Below, one piece after another: positions 38,542 to 47,207 of a DNA stretch of 64,000 bases. Positions within the stretch are counted from its first letter, which is position 1. The number at the start of each line of letters is the position of its first letter. The notes beneath the pieces were generated by a model. That model was not told the origin of the DNA and did no database searches. It saw nothing but the letters and a program-made list of their open reading frames with translations. Made by a program: the position numbers and the translations under genes. This DNA comes from Alphaproteobacteria bacterium UBA6324 (GTDB lineage: Bacteria > Pseudomonadota > Alphaproteobacteria > CAAGCB01 > CAG-977). The stretch spans positions 112,753-176,752 of the forward strand of contig DJSW01000007.1 of the NCBI GenBank assembly GCA_002439085.1, written 5' to 3'.

Positions 38542-39798
38542 ATGGCTCGTGTATTGAACGACAACAACCTGATCGCGGCGCTGGACATCGGCACATCCAA
38601 AACGTGCTGCGTGCTGGCCTATCCCGTCAACGAAGACAAAGCCGTCGTCGTCGGCGCCGGATCGCACCAAAACACGGGCGTGAAGAAAAGCGAGATCGTC
38701 GATCTGGCGGCCACGGTCGATTCGGTGCGCCACGCGGTCGCCAACGCGGAAAGCTTTATCAACGAACGCATCAAAACCGTCGTCGCGACGGCGTGCGTCG
38801 GATCGCTGAATTCCATGATCGTGCAGGACAAGCTGGATCTGGGCGGGACGGAAGTGTCGCAAAGCGACGTGAACCGGCTGATCGCGAACGCGCAGGCGAA
38901 AATCCCCGTCACTTCCGACGAGGTTCTGCACTGCATTCCGATCGACTACAGCCTTGATTCCCGTCATTCCATTGCCGATCCGCGCGGGTTGAGCGGCAAC
39001 ACGCTGTTTTTATCCATGCACGTCGTGACCGCGCCGCCGTATCCGGTGCGCGACATGAACACGGCCTTTGAACAAAGCCACCTCAGCTGTTTTAAAAAAG
39101 TGGCGTCGCCGTACGCGGCGGGGTACGCCTGTCTGACGCGCGAGGAAAAAAAGCAGGGGACGGCCGTCATTGATCTGGGCGCGGGATCGACCGGCATCGG
39201 CGTTTTTTACGAAGACCAGCTGGTTTACGCCGCGCGCATCCCGTTCGGCGGCGACATATTGACAAAGGACATCGCCACTTTGTTCAAAACGTCGCTGGAC
39301 AACGCCGAACGCGTCAAAACCCTGCACGGTTCCACCCTGCCCTCCGCCACTTACGAACAGGAGGAAATCCCCATTCCCCTGATCGGCGAAGACGAAAACG
39401 TTTCCCTGATCCGCGTGCCGCGCGCCCGAATCGTCGCCGCGATCGTCCCCAGAATCGAAGAATTGTTTGAAAAAATAAAGGCTCTGCTGGAACAGACCGG
39501 ATTTTTCGACATCTGCCTGAACTTCGTTTTGACCGGCGGCGGCGCGCAACTGCACGGCATAAACGAAAAAGCGGCCGCCGTTTTGGGGCGCAACGTGCGC
39601 ACGGGGCATCCCGTCCGGCTGTTCGACAAACAGGAAATCATCCCGCCCCACGCGCATCAAAGCTATATGAACTGCATCGGCATGCTGCGTTACACAACGC
39701 GCGTTTTGTTGAACACGCCGACGCACCAACGCGACATCACCGCCCCCGCCGGAAACAAATTTGTGCGATTTTTCCGCTGGTTTTTAGATAATTCTTAA
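38542..39798 (+). CDS. ftsA: Cell division protein FtsA
   Basis: Actin-like membrane tether of the Z ring, 418 residues. ALDIGTSKTCCVLA (phosphate loop), the 1C subdomain, VIDLGAGSTGIGVF (phosphate 2) and LTGGGAQLHGI (adenosine) are visible. The C-terminus FVRFFRWFLDNS is the amphipathic membrane-binding helix. Starts 19 bp after ftsQ. Confidence 0.96.
   Translation: MARVLNDNNLIAALDIGTSKTCCVLAYPVNEDKAVVVGAGSHQNTGVKKSEIVDLAATVDSVRHAVANAESFINERIKTVVATACVGSLNSMIVQDKLDLGGTEVSQSDVNRLIANAQAKIPVTSDEVLHCIPIDYSLDSRHSIADPRGLSGNTLFLSMHVVTAPPYPVRDMNTAFEQSHLSCFKKVASPYAAGYACLTREEKKQGTAVIDLGAGSTGIGVFYEDQLVYAARIPFGGDILTKDIATLFKTSLDNAERVKTLHGSTLPSATYEQEEIPIPLIGEDENVSLIRVPRARIVAAIVPRIEELFEKIKALLEQTGFFDICLNFVLTGGGAQLHGINEKAAAVLGRNVRTGHPVRLFDKQEIIPPHAHQSYMNCIGMLRYTTRVLLNTPTHQRDITAPAGNKFVRFFRWFLDNS
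39784..39798 (+). promoter_or_regulatory. CtrA-like site before ftsZ
   Basis: TTAG-N7-TTAA, one mismatch from the CtrA consensus TTAA-N7-TTAA, in the last codons of ftsA about 115 bp before the ftsZ start. Confidence 0.4.
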
Positions 39799-39828
39799 AG
39801 ACTTTCACGGTATAAAGGGGGAAAACCT

Positions 39829-39887
39829 CTTTGGCGCGCGGACGTGTTTTTTATGGAAAATCCATATTTCGCGCCGATTCGCCAAAG
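39829..39887 (+). promoter_or_regulatory. Structured leader of ftsZ
   Basis: CTTTGGCG (39829-39836) pairs with CGCCAAAG (39880-39887), extended by GCGCG/CGCGC; inside lies TATGGA-AAA-TCCATA. The 115-bp ftsA-ftsZ gap is the longest inside the cluster, so this may hold a promoter or an mRNA control element. Confidence 0.5.
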
Positions 39888-39913
39888 CTGTCCCATTTCC
39901 AACGGAGTAACCC

Positions 39914-41551
39914 ATGACTTTAGACATCAGCGTTCCCGAACAACAACCGATCGTCCTGTTAACCCCGAAAATCACCGTCATCGGCGTCGGCGGCGCGGGC
40001 GGCAACGCGATCAACAACATGATTCAAACGCAGTTGGGCGGCGTCAATTTCGTTGTCGCCAACACCGACGCGCAGGCGTTGAATTCTTCGCTGGCGGAAA
40101 CGAAAATCCAGCTGGGCATCGAAACCACCAAGGGACAGGGCGCGGGCGCCAGACCCGAAGTCGGCCGCGAATCGGCGGAAGAGGCCGTAGATGACATCGC
40201 CAACGTTTTGGACGGCGCGAACATGGTGTTCATCACCGCCGGTATGGGCGGCGGCACGGGAACGGGCGCAGCGCCTGTCTTTGCGAAAATGGCGCGCGAA
40301 CGCGACATCCTGACCGTCGGCGTCGTCACCAAACCCTTTACGTTCGAGGGACGGCACAGAATGGCCATCGCCGAAAAAGGCATTGAAGAGCTGGCGCAGT
40401 ACGTCGATACGCTGATCGTCATTCCTAACCAGAACCTGTTTTTGGTCGCCGATGAAAAAATGACGTTCGCCGAAGCGTTCAAACGCGCCGACCAAGTGCT
40501 GCAGGGAGGCGTCCGCAGCATCACCGACCTGATCATCACGCCGGGGATCATCAATCTGGACTTTTCCGATGTCCGCGCCGTCATGGCGGAAATGGGACGC
40601 GCCATGATGGGGACGGGAACGGCTTCGGGCGAAAACCGCGCTTTGGAAGCCGCGGAGGAAGCCATCGCCAATCCGTTGTTGGACGACGCGTCCATGACGG
40701 GGGCGAAAGGCATCCTGATCAACATCGCGGGCGGCGCCGATTTGACGCTGTACGAAGTCGATGAAGCCGCCAACCGCATCCGCCGCGAAGTCGATCCGGA
40801 AGCGAACATCATTTTCGGCGCGTCTTTTGACGAATCGCTGGAAGGTTCGATCCGCGTTTCCGTCGTCGCGACCGGCATCACCCGTCCGCAGGAATCGCAA
40901 AATCCGTTCATGGGTCAAACGGCGTCGTCGATTTTCACCCAGCCGCAGGCCAAGCCGTTTTCGACCGGTTTCGGCGCCGTGAAACACGCGGAAACGCCCG
41001 CGCCCCAACCCGAACCGGCTCCGACACCCGCTTTGGCGACGCCCGCCGCCCCCGTTGAAGAGGAAGAGGACGACGACGTTTTGGCCATTGACGACAACAT
41101 CGCCGTGCCGCCCGCCGCCCCCGTCCACCCGACGCTGAACGCGCAGCCCGTTTCGTTCGCGCCGAAAACGACCAGCGGCATCCTGCCGGCCATGCCCTCC
41201 CCGAACGAATTGTTCGGCGGCGGCGAGATTCGCCAACCGTCCGGATTTGAAACGTTCACGCCGAAAATGACCGCGCCCGAAAAACCGCAGCAGTCCCTGT
41301 TCGCGCACGAACCGGCCGCGAAGCCCCAACCGGTTTCCGCTCCGGCCGCCGTTCAAACGCCTGCAATGGCGCAGGACGACCTGTTCATGCCGCCCGCGCC
41401 CCCCGTCGTGCCGGTCAAGCCCACGGAAAAGGCGCGCCCGTCTCTGTTCCAGTTTGTCACGGGACGCCGCGCGGCCGAAGAACGCAAACCCGAGCCAAGC
41501 GTTTCCACCGACGAAGAATCCGACATCCCGTCGTTTCTGCGCCAACATTGA
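39914..41551 (+). CDS. ftsZ: Cell division GTPase FtsZ
   Basis: Forms the Z ring. 545 residues: GTPase core (about 15-215; [13 protein letters not shown], tubulin signature [12 protein letters not shown]), C-terminal tubulin domain (to about 325), then a long Pro/Ala-rich linker of about 200 residues, and the conserved tail DIPSFLRQH that binds FtsA. The long linker is typical of alphaproteobacterial FtsZ. Confidence 0.97.
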   Translation: MTLDISVPEQQPIVLLTPKITVIGVGGAGGNAINNMIQTQLGGVNFVVANTDAQALNSSLAETKIQLGIETTKGQGAGARPEVGRESAEEAVDDIANVLDGANMVFITAGMGGGTGTGAAPVFAKMARERDILTVGVVTKPFTFEGRHRMAIAEKGIEELAQYVDTLIVIPNQNLFLVADEKMTFAEAFKRADQVLQGGVRSITDLIITPGIINLDFSDVRAVMAEMGRAMMGTGTASGENRALEAAEEAIANPLLDDASMTGAKGILINIAGGADLTLYEVDEAANRIRREVDPEANIIFGASFDESLEGSIRVSVVATGITRPQESQNPFMGQTASSIFTQPQAKPFSTGFGAVKHAETPAPQPEPAPTPALATPAAPVEEEEDDDVLAIDDNIAVPPAAPVHPTLNAQPVSFAPKTTSGILPAMPSPNELFGGGEIRQPSGFETFTPKMTAPEKPQQSLFAHEPAAKPQPVSAPAAVQTPAMAQDDLFMPPAPPVVPVKPTEKARPSLFQFVTGRRAAEERKPEPSVSTDEESDIPSFLRQH

Positions 41552-41572
41552 AAACGGTGCGATCCGCTTTCC

Positions 41573-41606
41573 CTCCCCGCCCGTTTCAGGACGGGGAGTT
41601 TTTTTT
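41573..41606 (+). terminator. Terminator of ftsZ
   Basis: CTCCCCG / CGGGGAG with a 12-nt loop and eight T. Confidence 0.88.
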
Positions 41607-41628
41607 GCACCCCTTCTGCTTTCCTTTG

Positions 41629-41643
41629 TTAACGCAAGGTTAA
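41629..41643 (+). promoter_or_regulatory. CtrA-box-like site upstream of lpxC
   Basis: TTAA-CGCAAGG-TTAA, a full match to TTAA-N7-TTAA, about 95 bp before the lpxC ATG, followed by two GTAACAAA repeats (from 41645). No clear sigma-70 promoter was found in the gap. Confidence 0.5.
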
Positions 41644-41738
41644 TGTAACAAAACGTAACAAAGCTTGATTTGAAAAAAAGCAGAGGGGTTGTTAGAACTA
41701 TAGGGTAGAAAGTTTTTCAAGAATGAAAGGGCTTTGCC

Positions 41739-42683
41739 ATGGAAAAATATCAGCAGAAGACAATCAAGCATGAAATTTCATGCGTCGGGATCGGTCTGCA
41801 CACGGGCAACAAGATTTCCATGACTTTGAAACCGGCGGAAATCAACACCGGCATCGTATTCCACCGCACGGACGCCGCAGGACGCGACGCTTACATCCCT
41901 GCGCGCCACGAATACGTCGTTGACACGCGGATGTGCACCTGCATCGGCAACAAGGACGGCGTCAAGGTCGCCACGATCGAACACCTGATGGCCGCCATTC
42001 ACGCCATGGGCGTCAACAACCTGATGATCGACATCGACGGCCCCGAAACCCCCGTCATGGACGGCAGCTCCGCGCCGTTCGTGTTCCTGTTGGAATGCGC
42101 CGGCATCAAAGCCCAAGGCGCGCCGTTGAAAGCCCTGCGTATCCTGAAAACCGTCCGTTACACCAGCGGCGACAAGGAATTGGTTCTGTCTCCCGCCGAA
42201 AAAGGGCTGAATATGCACTTTTCCATCGACTTTCCCGCGTCCGTCATCGGTCATCAGGAAGCCGATCTGGATCTGACCGCGGCGAATTTCAAAAATATGT
42301 TCAGCCGCGCCCGCACGTTCGGATTTTTGCAGGACATCGAAATGCTGCGTTCCATCGGTTTGGCGCGCGGCGGTTCGCTGGACAACGCCATTCTGGTCAA
42401 CGACAACACGATCATGAATAAAGACGGCCTGCGCTATTCCAATGAATTCGTCCGCCACAAAATGCTGGACGCCGTCGGGGATTTGTATATGTGCGGCTAT
42501 CCGATGATCGCCGATTTTTCCGGCAGCCGTTCCGGCCACACGGACACCAACGCCCTGCTGTCCGCCGTTTTCGCCGACGAAAGCAATTACGAAATCGTCG
42601 ATATGGCGACGTACTACGCGTCTTTGGCGGAACACAAAACCGTCGAAGAAGACGAAGACCTGATGCAGTTGGAATGTGCGTAA
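41739..42683 (+). CDS. lpxC: UDP-3-O-acyl-N-acetylglucosamine deacetylase
   Basis: Committed step of lipid A synthesis, zinc enzyme, 314 residues. Signatures: CVGIGLHTG near the start, EHLMAAIHAMGVNN (first zinc His), PVMDGSSAPF, RARTFGF, RGGSLDNAIL, FVRHKMLDAVGDL (second His and Asp), and SGHTDTNALL. It has its own terminator and lies behind the ftsZ terminator, so it is likely a separate unit. Confidence 0.96.
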   Translation: MEKYQQKTIKHEISCVGIGLHTGNKISMTLKPAEINTGIVFHRTDAAGRDAYIPARHEYVVDTRMCTCIGNKDGVKVATIEHLMAAIHAMGVNNLMIDIDGPETPVMDGSSAPFVFLLECAGIKAQGAPLKALRILKTVRYTSGDKELVLSPAEKGLNMHFSIDFPASVIGHQEADLDLTAANFKNMFSRARTFGFLQDIEMLRSIGLARGGSLDNAILVNDNTIMNKDGLRYSNEFVRHKMLDAVGDLYMCGYPMIADFSGSRSGHTDTNALLSAVFADESNYEIVDMATYYASLAEHKTVEEDEDLMQLECA

Positions 42684-42700
42684 GACAGGTTCAAACATTG

Positions 42701-42727
42701 AAAAGCCCCCGCGCGGGGCTTTTTTTT
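42701..42727 (+). terminator. Terminator of lpxC
   Basis: AAAAGCCCC-cgcgc-GGGGCTTTT with eight T in all. Confidence 0.9.
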
Positions 42728-42818
42728 ATGCCCGCTTTTTCTCCGGATGAAATTCCGCGCATACGAAACGGGCGCGGCTTTCATCATCCGGCCGCGCCTG
42801 CTTTCTCATCCGTTCGCG

Positions 42819-44468
42819 TTAAAACGGCAAAGGTTTCGTCCGGCACGCGTCGAACATATCCATTCCCTTTTCATAGGTGTCCGTTTTGATTTCCAATAAC
42901 GCCAGCATGGAATGATACAGGTTGTCGTGTGCAAACGCGCTCTTTCCGGCCAGTTTTTTCAAACAGCCGTAATCCATGTGATCCTCTCTCCGCATTGTTT
43001 CGGACAGCCACAGGATCATCGGCACTTCCTTTTGTTCCTTCGGTGCGATCTTGTACGGGAAACCGTGCAGATAAATGCCGTTTTCCCCCAGCGATTCCCC
43101 GTGATCGGACACATACAGCAATCCGGTTTCAAACTGCGGATATTTGCTCAATTCTTTGATCGCCTGACTGACGACATAGTCCGTGTATAAAATCGTGTTG
43201 TCGTACGTGTTCACGATGTTTTCGCGCGAACAGCTTTGAATATCCGTCGTATCGCACGTCGGCAAAAACACCTTGAACTTGTCGGGATAACGTTTGTAAT
43301 AGGCCGGCCCGTGACTGCCCATCATATGCAGAACGACGATTGTGTCCCGCTTGATGTTCGTCAATTTTTTGCGTAGCTCTTTCAACAAACCCCCGTCGTG
43401 GCAGTAATCGCCAAAACAGTACTGCGGATCGTTTTCGGCGACGACATCCTTTGTTTCAACGCGGTTGCACACGCCTTTGCACCCGTTGTCGTTTTCCACC
43501 CATAAAACGTCGTATCCGCCGCGTTTCAGCAGATCCAGCATATTTTCCGTAAACTTGGCGTCATCCACGTCAAAATTCGCGCGCGACATATTGGAAAACA
43601 TACACGGCAGAGAAACCGCCGTCGCCGTGCCGCACGACGTAACGTGATTGAACGCAATGACGTTCAGCTTTTCCAAACGGGGATTGGTGTTTTTTTCATA
43701 CCCGTACAGCGAAAAGTTCGCCGCGCGCGCCGTTTCGCCGACGACCAAAACGAAAACGGTTTTGCGATCGTTTTCATACGGAACCAGCTTCGCCTTTTCA
43801 TCCAAAATCGTAAAATGACGCTTGGCTTGCGCTTTGCGGTGGAAATAGCGCACGGTGGAATGAATGTAGTTAAGCGTGTTGATCTGTTTACGTCCCTCAC
43901 GATAGTTGCGCCCGTAAACAACAATATCCTTGTACGCCATTCCGGCGAATACGCCGACCAGTCCCAACATCGCCAAAACGTGCGTTAAACGCGACGCCAG
44001 TTCCCGTTTGAACGGTTTGAAACCGATTTTGACAAACCCGACCAAAACAGCCGGCAGCACGCCCGTAAAAAACACGGTCAGGCACGCGCTCACCGTCATC
44101 ATATCCGTCGCTTCACGCACATTCGTTTCAAAGACGTTGCGAATCGTATCGCTGTCAATGCATATCCCCAATTCCGTCATCACATAGTTGGCAACGGCAG
44201 ACGCAAACAGCAGGATGATCACAAACGGTTTTCCGACATACGGAACGACGATCACATTAAAGATCAGATACATCAAAAAGAACATGATCATCGGAACGGC
44301 GATCAAAAAAACAATCGTCGAAAAACCTTCGTATTCAACCGTTTTGAACACGAAACGCCAAAAAGCGACATTCAGGGCGAAAGCGAACCACGCCGCCGTC
44401 GCCGCGATAAAAACAGAACCGGCGATGACCGGCCTTTCACCGTTTTTTGGAAAGAATGTTTTCAGCAT
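42819..44468 (-). CDS. EptA/MCR-type lipid A phosphoethanolamine transferase
   Basis: Transfers phosphoethanolamine from phosphatidylethanolamine to lipid A, lowering binding of cationic peptides such as polymyxin. 549 residues: five membrane helices (about 1-190), then a periplasmic alkaline-phosphatase-like domain. Motifs: VVGETARAANFSLYGY, SCGTATAVSLPCMFS with the likely nucleophile Thr281, DYCHDGGLL, HMMGSHGPAYYKRYP and YVSDHGESLGENGIYLHG (zinc ligands). Intact and chromosomal in context, near lpxC; intrinsic rather than mobile. Own promoter at 44498-44526. Confidence 0.93.
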   Translation of the reverse strand: MLKTFFPKNGERPVIAGSVFIAATAAWFAFALNVAFWRFVFKTVEYEGFSTIVFLIAVPMIMFFLMYLIFNVIVVPYVGKPFVIILLFASAVANYVMTELGICIDSDTIRNVFETNVREATDMMTVSACLTVFFTGVLPAVLVGFVKIGFKPFKRELASRLTHVLAMLGLVGVFAGMAYKDIVVYGRNYREGRKQINTLNYIHSTVRYFHRKAQAKRHFTILDEKAKLVPYENDRKTVFVLVVGETARAANFSLYGYEKNTNPRLEKLNVIAFNHVTSCGTATAVSLPCMFSNMSRANFDVDDAKFTENMLDLLKRGGYDVLWVENDNGCKGVCNRVETKDVVAENDPQYCFGDYCHDGGLLKELRKKLTNIKRDTIVVLHMMGSHGPAYYKRYPDKFKVFLPTCDTTDIQSCSRENIVNTYDNTILYTDYVVSQAIKELSKYPQFETGLLYVSDHGESLGENGIYLHGFPYKIAPKEQKEVPMILWLSETMRREDHMDYGCLKKLAGKSAFAHDNLYHSMLALLEIKTDTYEKGMDMFDACRTKPLPF

Positions 44469-44497
44469 TTCCGTTCCTTTGATAAAAAAGACCTGCT

Positions 44498-44526
44498 CTT
44501 ATATCTTGCTTTAAGCTTTTTGGCAA
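44498..44526 (-). promoter_or_regulatory. Promoter of the EptA-type gene
   Basis: On the - strand TTGCCA (44521-44526), 17 bp, TATAAG (44498-44503), just past the rplQ terminator. Confidence 0.7.
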
Positions 44527-44544
44527 CATCGCGCATATAAAAAA

Positions 44545-44572
44545 GAGCGAACCGTTTCCGATTCGCCCTTTT
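44545..44572 (-). terminator. Terminator after rplQ
   Basis: On the - strand GGGCGAA-tcggaaacgg-TTCGCTC followed by six T, 24 bp past the rplQ stop. Ends the rpsM-rpsK-rpoA-rplQ unit. Confidence 0.8.
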
Positions 44573-44595
44573 TTGTGATTTCGGAAAACGAAAGG

Positions 44596-45018
44596 TTATT
44601 TCGTTTCCGCAGCTTCGTCGGCGGCAACGACGGGACCGGAATCCTGCCCTTTTGCCTTAACGTCGCGGTCAACCAGTTCGATGAAAGCCATCGGAGCGCA
44701 GTCGCCGTAACGCAGACCGGCTTTCAACACGCGGACATATCCGCCGTTGCGGTCTTTGTAACGCGGAGCCAGCGTCGCGATCAGTTTTTCAACCATTTTT
44801 TCGTCACGCAAGAACGAAATCAGCTGACGACGCTTGTGCAAATCACCGACTTTGGCAGCAGTGATAAGCTTTTCAAAGACAGGACGCAGTTCCTTGGCTT
44901 TGGGCAGCGTGGTTTTGATTTGTTCGTGTTTGATCAGCGCGTTGGCCATATTGGCGAACATCGCGCGGCGGTGTGTATAAGATTTGTTCAGCTTACGCTT
45001 ACTGTTACGATGATTCAT
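44596..45018 (-). CDS. rplQ: 50S ribosomal protein L17
   Basis: 140 residues; start [11 protein letters not shown] and [18 protein letters not shown] are diagnostic. Basic core with an acidic Ala/Glu-rich tail. Last gene of the unit led by rpsM. TAGGAGGA precedes the ATG. Confidence 0.97.
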   Translation of the reverse strand: MNHRNSKRKLNKSYTHRRAMFANMANALIKHEQIKTTLPKAKELRPVFEKLITAAKVGDLHKRRQLISFLRDEKMVEKLIATLAPRYKDRNGGYVRVLKAGLRYGDCAPMAFIELVDRDVKAKGQDSGPVVAADEAAETK

Positions 45019-45143
45019 TTTATCCTCCTATCATGGTTTCGCGCACGAAACCGATAATTGATCCTCCGGCACCGTCCGTTTCCGCCCACCGTGAACGAAA
45101 ACGCCCCGAATGCCGCAGCCCCGTCCCTCGGACGGGAATTTTG

Positions 45144-46160
45144 TTAAAACGGTTCTTCCAAACCTTTGGACAGCGTTTCGATATTTTCAGGCGGCCAACC
45201 GACCACTTCCATACCCAAATGCAATCCCATTTGCGACAGAACTTCTTTGATTTCGTTCAAAGACTTGCGTCCGAAATTCGGCGTACGCAACATTTCGGCT
45301 TCGGTTTTCTGAACCAAATCGCCGATGTAAACGATGCTGTCGTTTTTCAGGCAGTTCGCCGAACGCACGGACAGTTCCAGCTCGTCCACTTTGCGCAACA
45401 GGTTGCGGTTGAACGGCAATTCGTCTTTCTTTTCGGCTTCGACGTCTTCTTCGGGTTCTTCAAAGTTCACGAACAGTTTCAGCTGTTCCTGCAGGATGCG
45501 CGCCGCCAAAGCGACCGCGTCTTCCGGAGAAACCGTACCGTTCGTTTCGACCGTCAAAGACAGTTTGTCGTAGTTGGTGATCTGACCGACACGGGCGTTG
45601 TCGATTTGATAGACAGCACGGGTAATCGGGCTGAAAATGGAATCGACGGGAATCAACCCGATCGGGCAGTCTTCCGGTCTGTTCTGGGAAGCGGGCACAT
45701 AGCCTTTTCCCGTTCCGACCGTCAGCTCCATGTTCAAAACGGCGCCTTTGTCCAGCGTGCAGATGACCAGATCCGGATTCATGATTTCGACATCGTGTCC
45801 CGTTTCGATCATCGCGGCCGTCACTTCGCACGGACCTTCCGCCTTCAGCGTCATGCGGCGCGTTCCTTCGCCGTCATAGCGCAAAGCCAACATTTTGACA
45901 TTCAAAATGATGTCGGAAACGTCTTCGCGAACGCCGGGGATGGACGAAAATTCATGCAACACGCCGTCAATGTGGATCGCCGTGACGGCGGCCCCTTGCA
46001 AAGACGACAGCAAAACGCGGCGCAACGCGTTGCCCAGCGTCATACCGAAACCGCGTTCCAGCGGTTCGACGACGATGGTGGCCTTGCGCGCGGCACCGTC
46101 GGCGTGTTCGATTTCGATGGTGCTGGGCTTGATCAGGTCTTGCCAATTTTTCTGAATCAC
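45144..46160 (-). CDS. rpoA: RNA polymerase alpha subunit
   Basis: 338 residues; N-terminal dimerisation domain ([16 protein letters not shown]) and C-terminal domain ([18 protein letters not shown], then [12 protein letters not shown]) that contacts promoter UP elements and activators. GTG start at 46160 chosen because [12 protein letters not shown] is the usual alphaproteobacterial opening and GGGAG lies 8 bp upstream; another GTG at 46175 is too early. Confidence 0.97.
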   Translation of the reverse strand: MIQKNWQDLIKPSTIEIEHADGAARKATIVVEPLERGFGMTLGNALRRVLLSSLQGAAVTAIHIDGVLHEFSSIPGVREDVSDIILNVKMLALRYDGEGTRRMTLKAEGPCEVTAAMIETGHDVEIMNPDLVICTLDKGAVLNMELTVGTGKGYVPASQNRPEDCPIGLIPVDSIFSPITRAVYQIDNARVGQITNYDKLSLTVETNGTVSPEDAVALAARILQEQLKLFVNFEEPEEDVEAEKKDELPFNRNLLRKVDELELSVRSANCLKNDSIVYIGDLVQKTEAEMLRTPNFGRKSLNEIKEVLSQMGLHLGMEVVGWPPENIETLSKGLEEPF

Positions 46161-46247
46161 GAGTAATACTCCCACTTTGTAAAGTAAAGCAATGTGTCAA
46201 ACGACACAAACCGACGAACCGGTTTTTCAACCGGCCGGCAGACCCGA

Positions 46248-46643
46248 TTAAACGCGGCGGCGTTTGCGGGGGCGGCAACCGTTGTGCGGCACCGCGGTCA
46301 CGTCGCGAATCGCCGTAATGGTGAAACCGACGGCCTGCAAAGCACGCAGAGCGGATTCACGACCCGACCCCGGACCTTTGACCCATACTTCCAAAGTTTT
46401 CATACCGTGTTCAGCGGCTTTTTTACCGGCGTCTTCGGCCGTCACCTGCGCCGCGTACGGCGTGGCTTTACGGGAACCTTTGAAGCCGTGAGCGCCCGAA
46501 GAAGACCAGGAAATGGCGTTCCCCTGAGCGTCCGTAATCGTCACTTTCGTGTTGTTGAACGTCGAATTGACGTGCGCAACGCCGGAAGTAATATTTTTGC
46601 GTTCGCGTTTTTTCGTGCGAACAGTCGTTGTAGCTTTAGCCAT
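46248..46643 (-). CDS. rpsK: 30S ribosomal protein S11
   Basis: 131 residues; [36 protein letters not shown] and the C-terminal [13 protein letters not shown] are typical. It lies on the 30S platform. 20 bp after rpsM. Confidence 0.97.
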   Translation of the reverse strand: MAKATTTVRTKKRERKNITSGVAHVNSTFNNTKVTITDAQGNAISWSSSGAHGFKGSRKATPYAAQVTAEDAGKKAAEHGMKTLEVWVKGPGSGRESALRALQAVGFTITAIRDVTAVPHNGCRPRKRRRV

Positions 46644-46663
46644 GAATTAATCGCCTTTCCTAA

Positions 46664-47038
46664 CTAGACAGCTTTTTTCTTGCCTGCGATGGGTTTCGCG
46701 GGCCCTTTGCGCGTACGAGCGTTCGTATGCGTTCTCTGTCCGCGGCAAGGCAAACCTTTACGATGACGCAGACCGCGATAGCAGCCCAGATCCATCAAGC
46801 GTTTGATGTTCACACCGACTTCGCGGCGCAATTCGCCTTCGACATGATATTCATGGTCGATCAATTCACGCAGTTTCAAAACATCGTCGTCCGTCAGTTC
46901 GTTAACGCGACGGGCTTCGTCGATGTTCAATTTCCCGCAGATTTCGCGGGCCAAAGTCCGACCGATGCCGTGGATGTACGTCAAAGCGATTTCCACGCGC
47001 TTGTTCGTCGGAATATTCACACCAGCAATACGTGCCAA
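46664..47038 (-). CDS. rpsM: 30S ribosomal protein S13
   Basis: 124 residues; [42 protein letters not shown]. The start is TTG at 47038, with AGGAGA 7 bp before it; no ATG gives the conserved N-terminus. First gene after the three-gene insertion, behind its own leader. Confidence 0.95.
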   Translation of the reverse strand: MARIAGVNIPTNKRVEIALTYIHGIGRTLAREICGKLNIDEARRVNELTDDDVLKLRELIDHEYHVEGELRREVGVNIKRLMDLGCYRGLRHRKGLPCRGQRTHTNARTRKGPAKPIAGKKKAV

Positions 47039-47168
47039 GTTTAATCTCCTATAACAAATCAAAACCTGCCGGATTCCGGACGGAATCAGGCACACTTCAC
47101 CATAAGGTGTTATACTGCGGACACCTTACAGAGGTGTTCAAACTATACTCAACCACCCGTAAAGTCAA
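47039..47168 (-). promoter_or_regulatory. Promoter and hairpin leader of rpsM
   Basis: On the - strand TTGACT (47163-47168), 15 bp, TATAGT (47142-47147). The leader that follows has three hairpins: ACACCT/AGGTGT (47121-47137), CACC/GGTG (47098-47109) and GATTCC/GGAATC (47072-47087). This fits an autoregulated ribosomal leader; S4 control of the rpsM unit is known in E. coli, but the ligand here is inference. The 15-bp spacer is short. Confidence 0.55.
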
Positions 47169-47207
47169 TACTTCCGCGCTTTTTTTTTACCGTTTTTTCA
47201 AACTTTT

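Noticed and set aside
39959..41548. 529-codon open frame opposite ftsZ
   Set aside because: Antisense to ftsZ with no ribosome site or recognisable motif.
42771..42798. Terminator for the EptA-type gene
   Set aside because: GGCGCGGC/GCCGCGCC is a strong hairpin past the stop, but no T run follows on the - strand.
42819..44468. Mobile colistin-resistance gene
   Set aside because: The gene is MCR-related in family but sits next to housekeeping genes with no insertion sequence, so it is read as intrinsic EptA.
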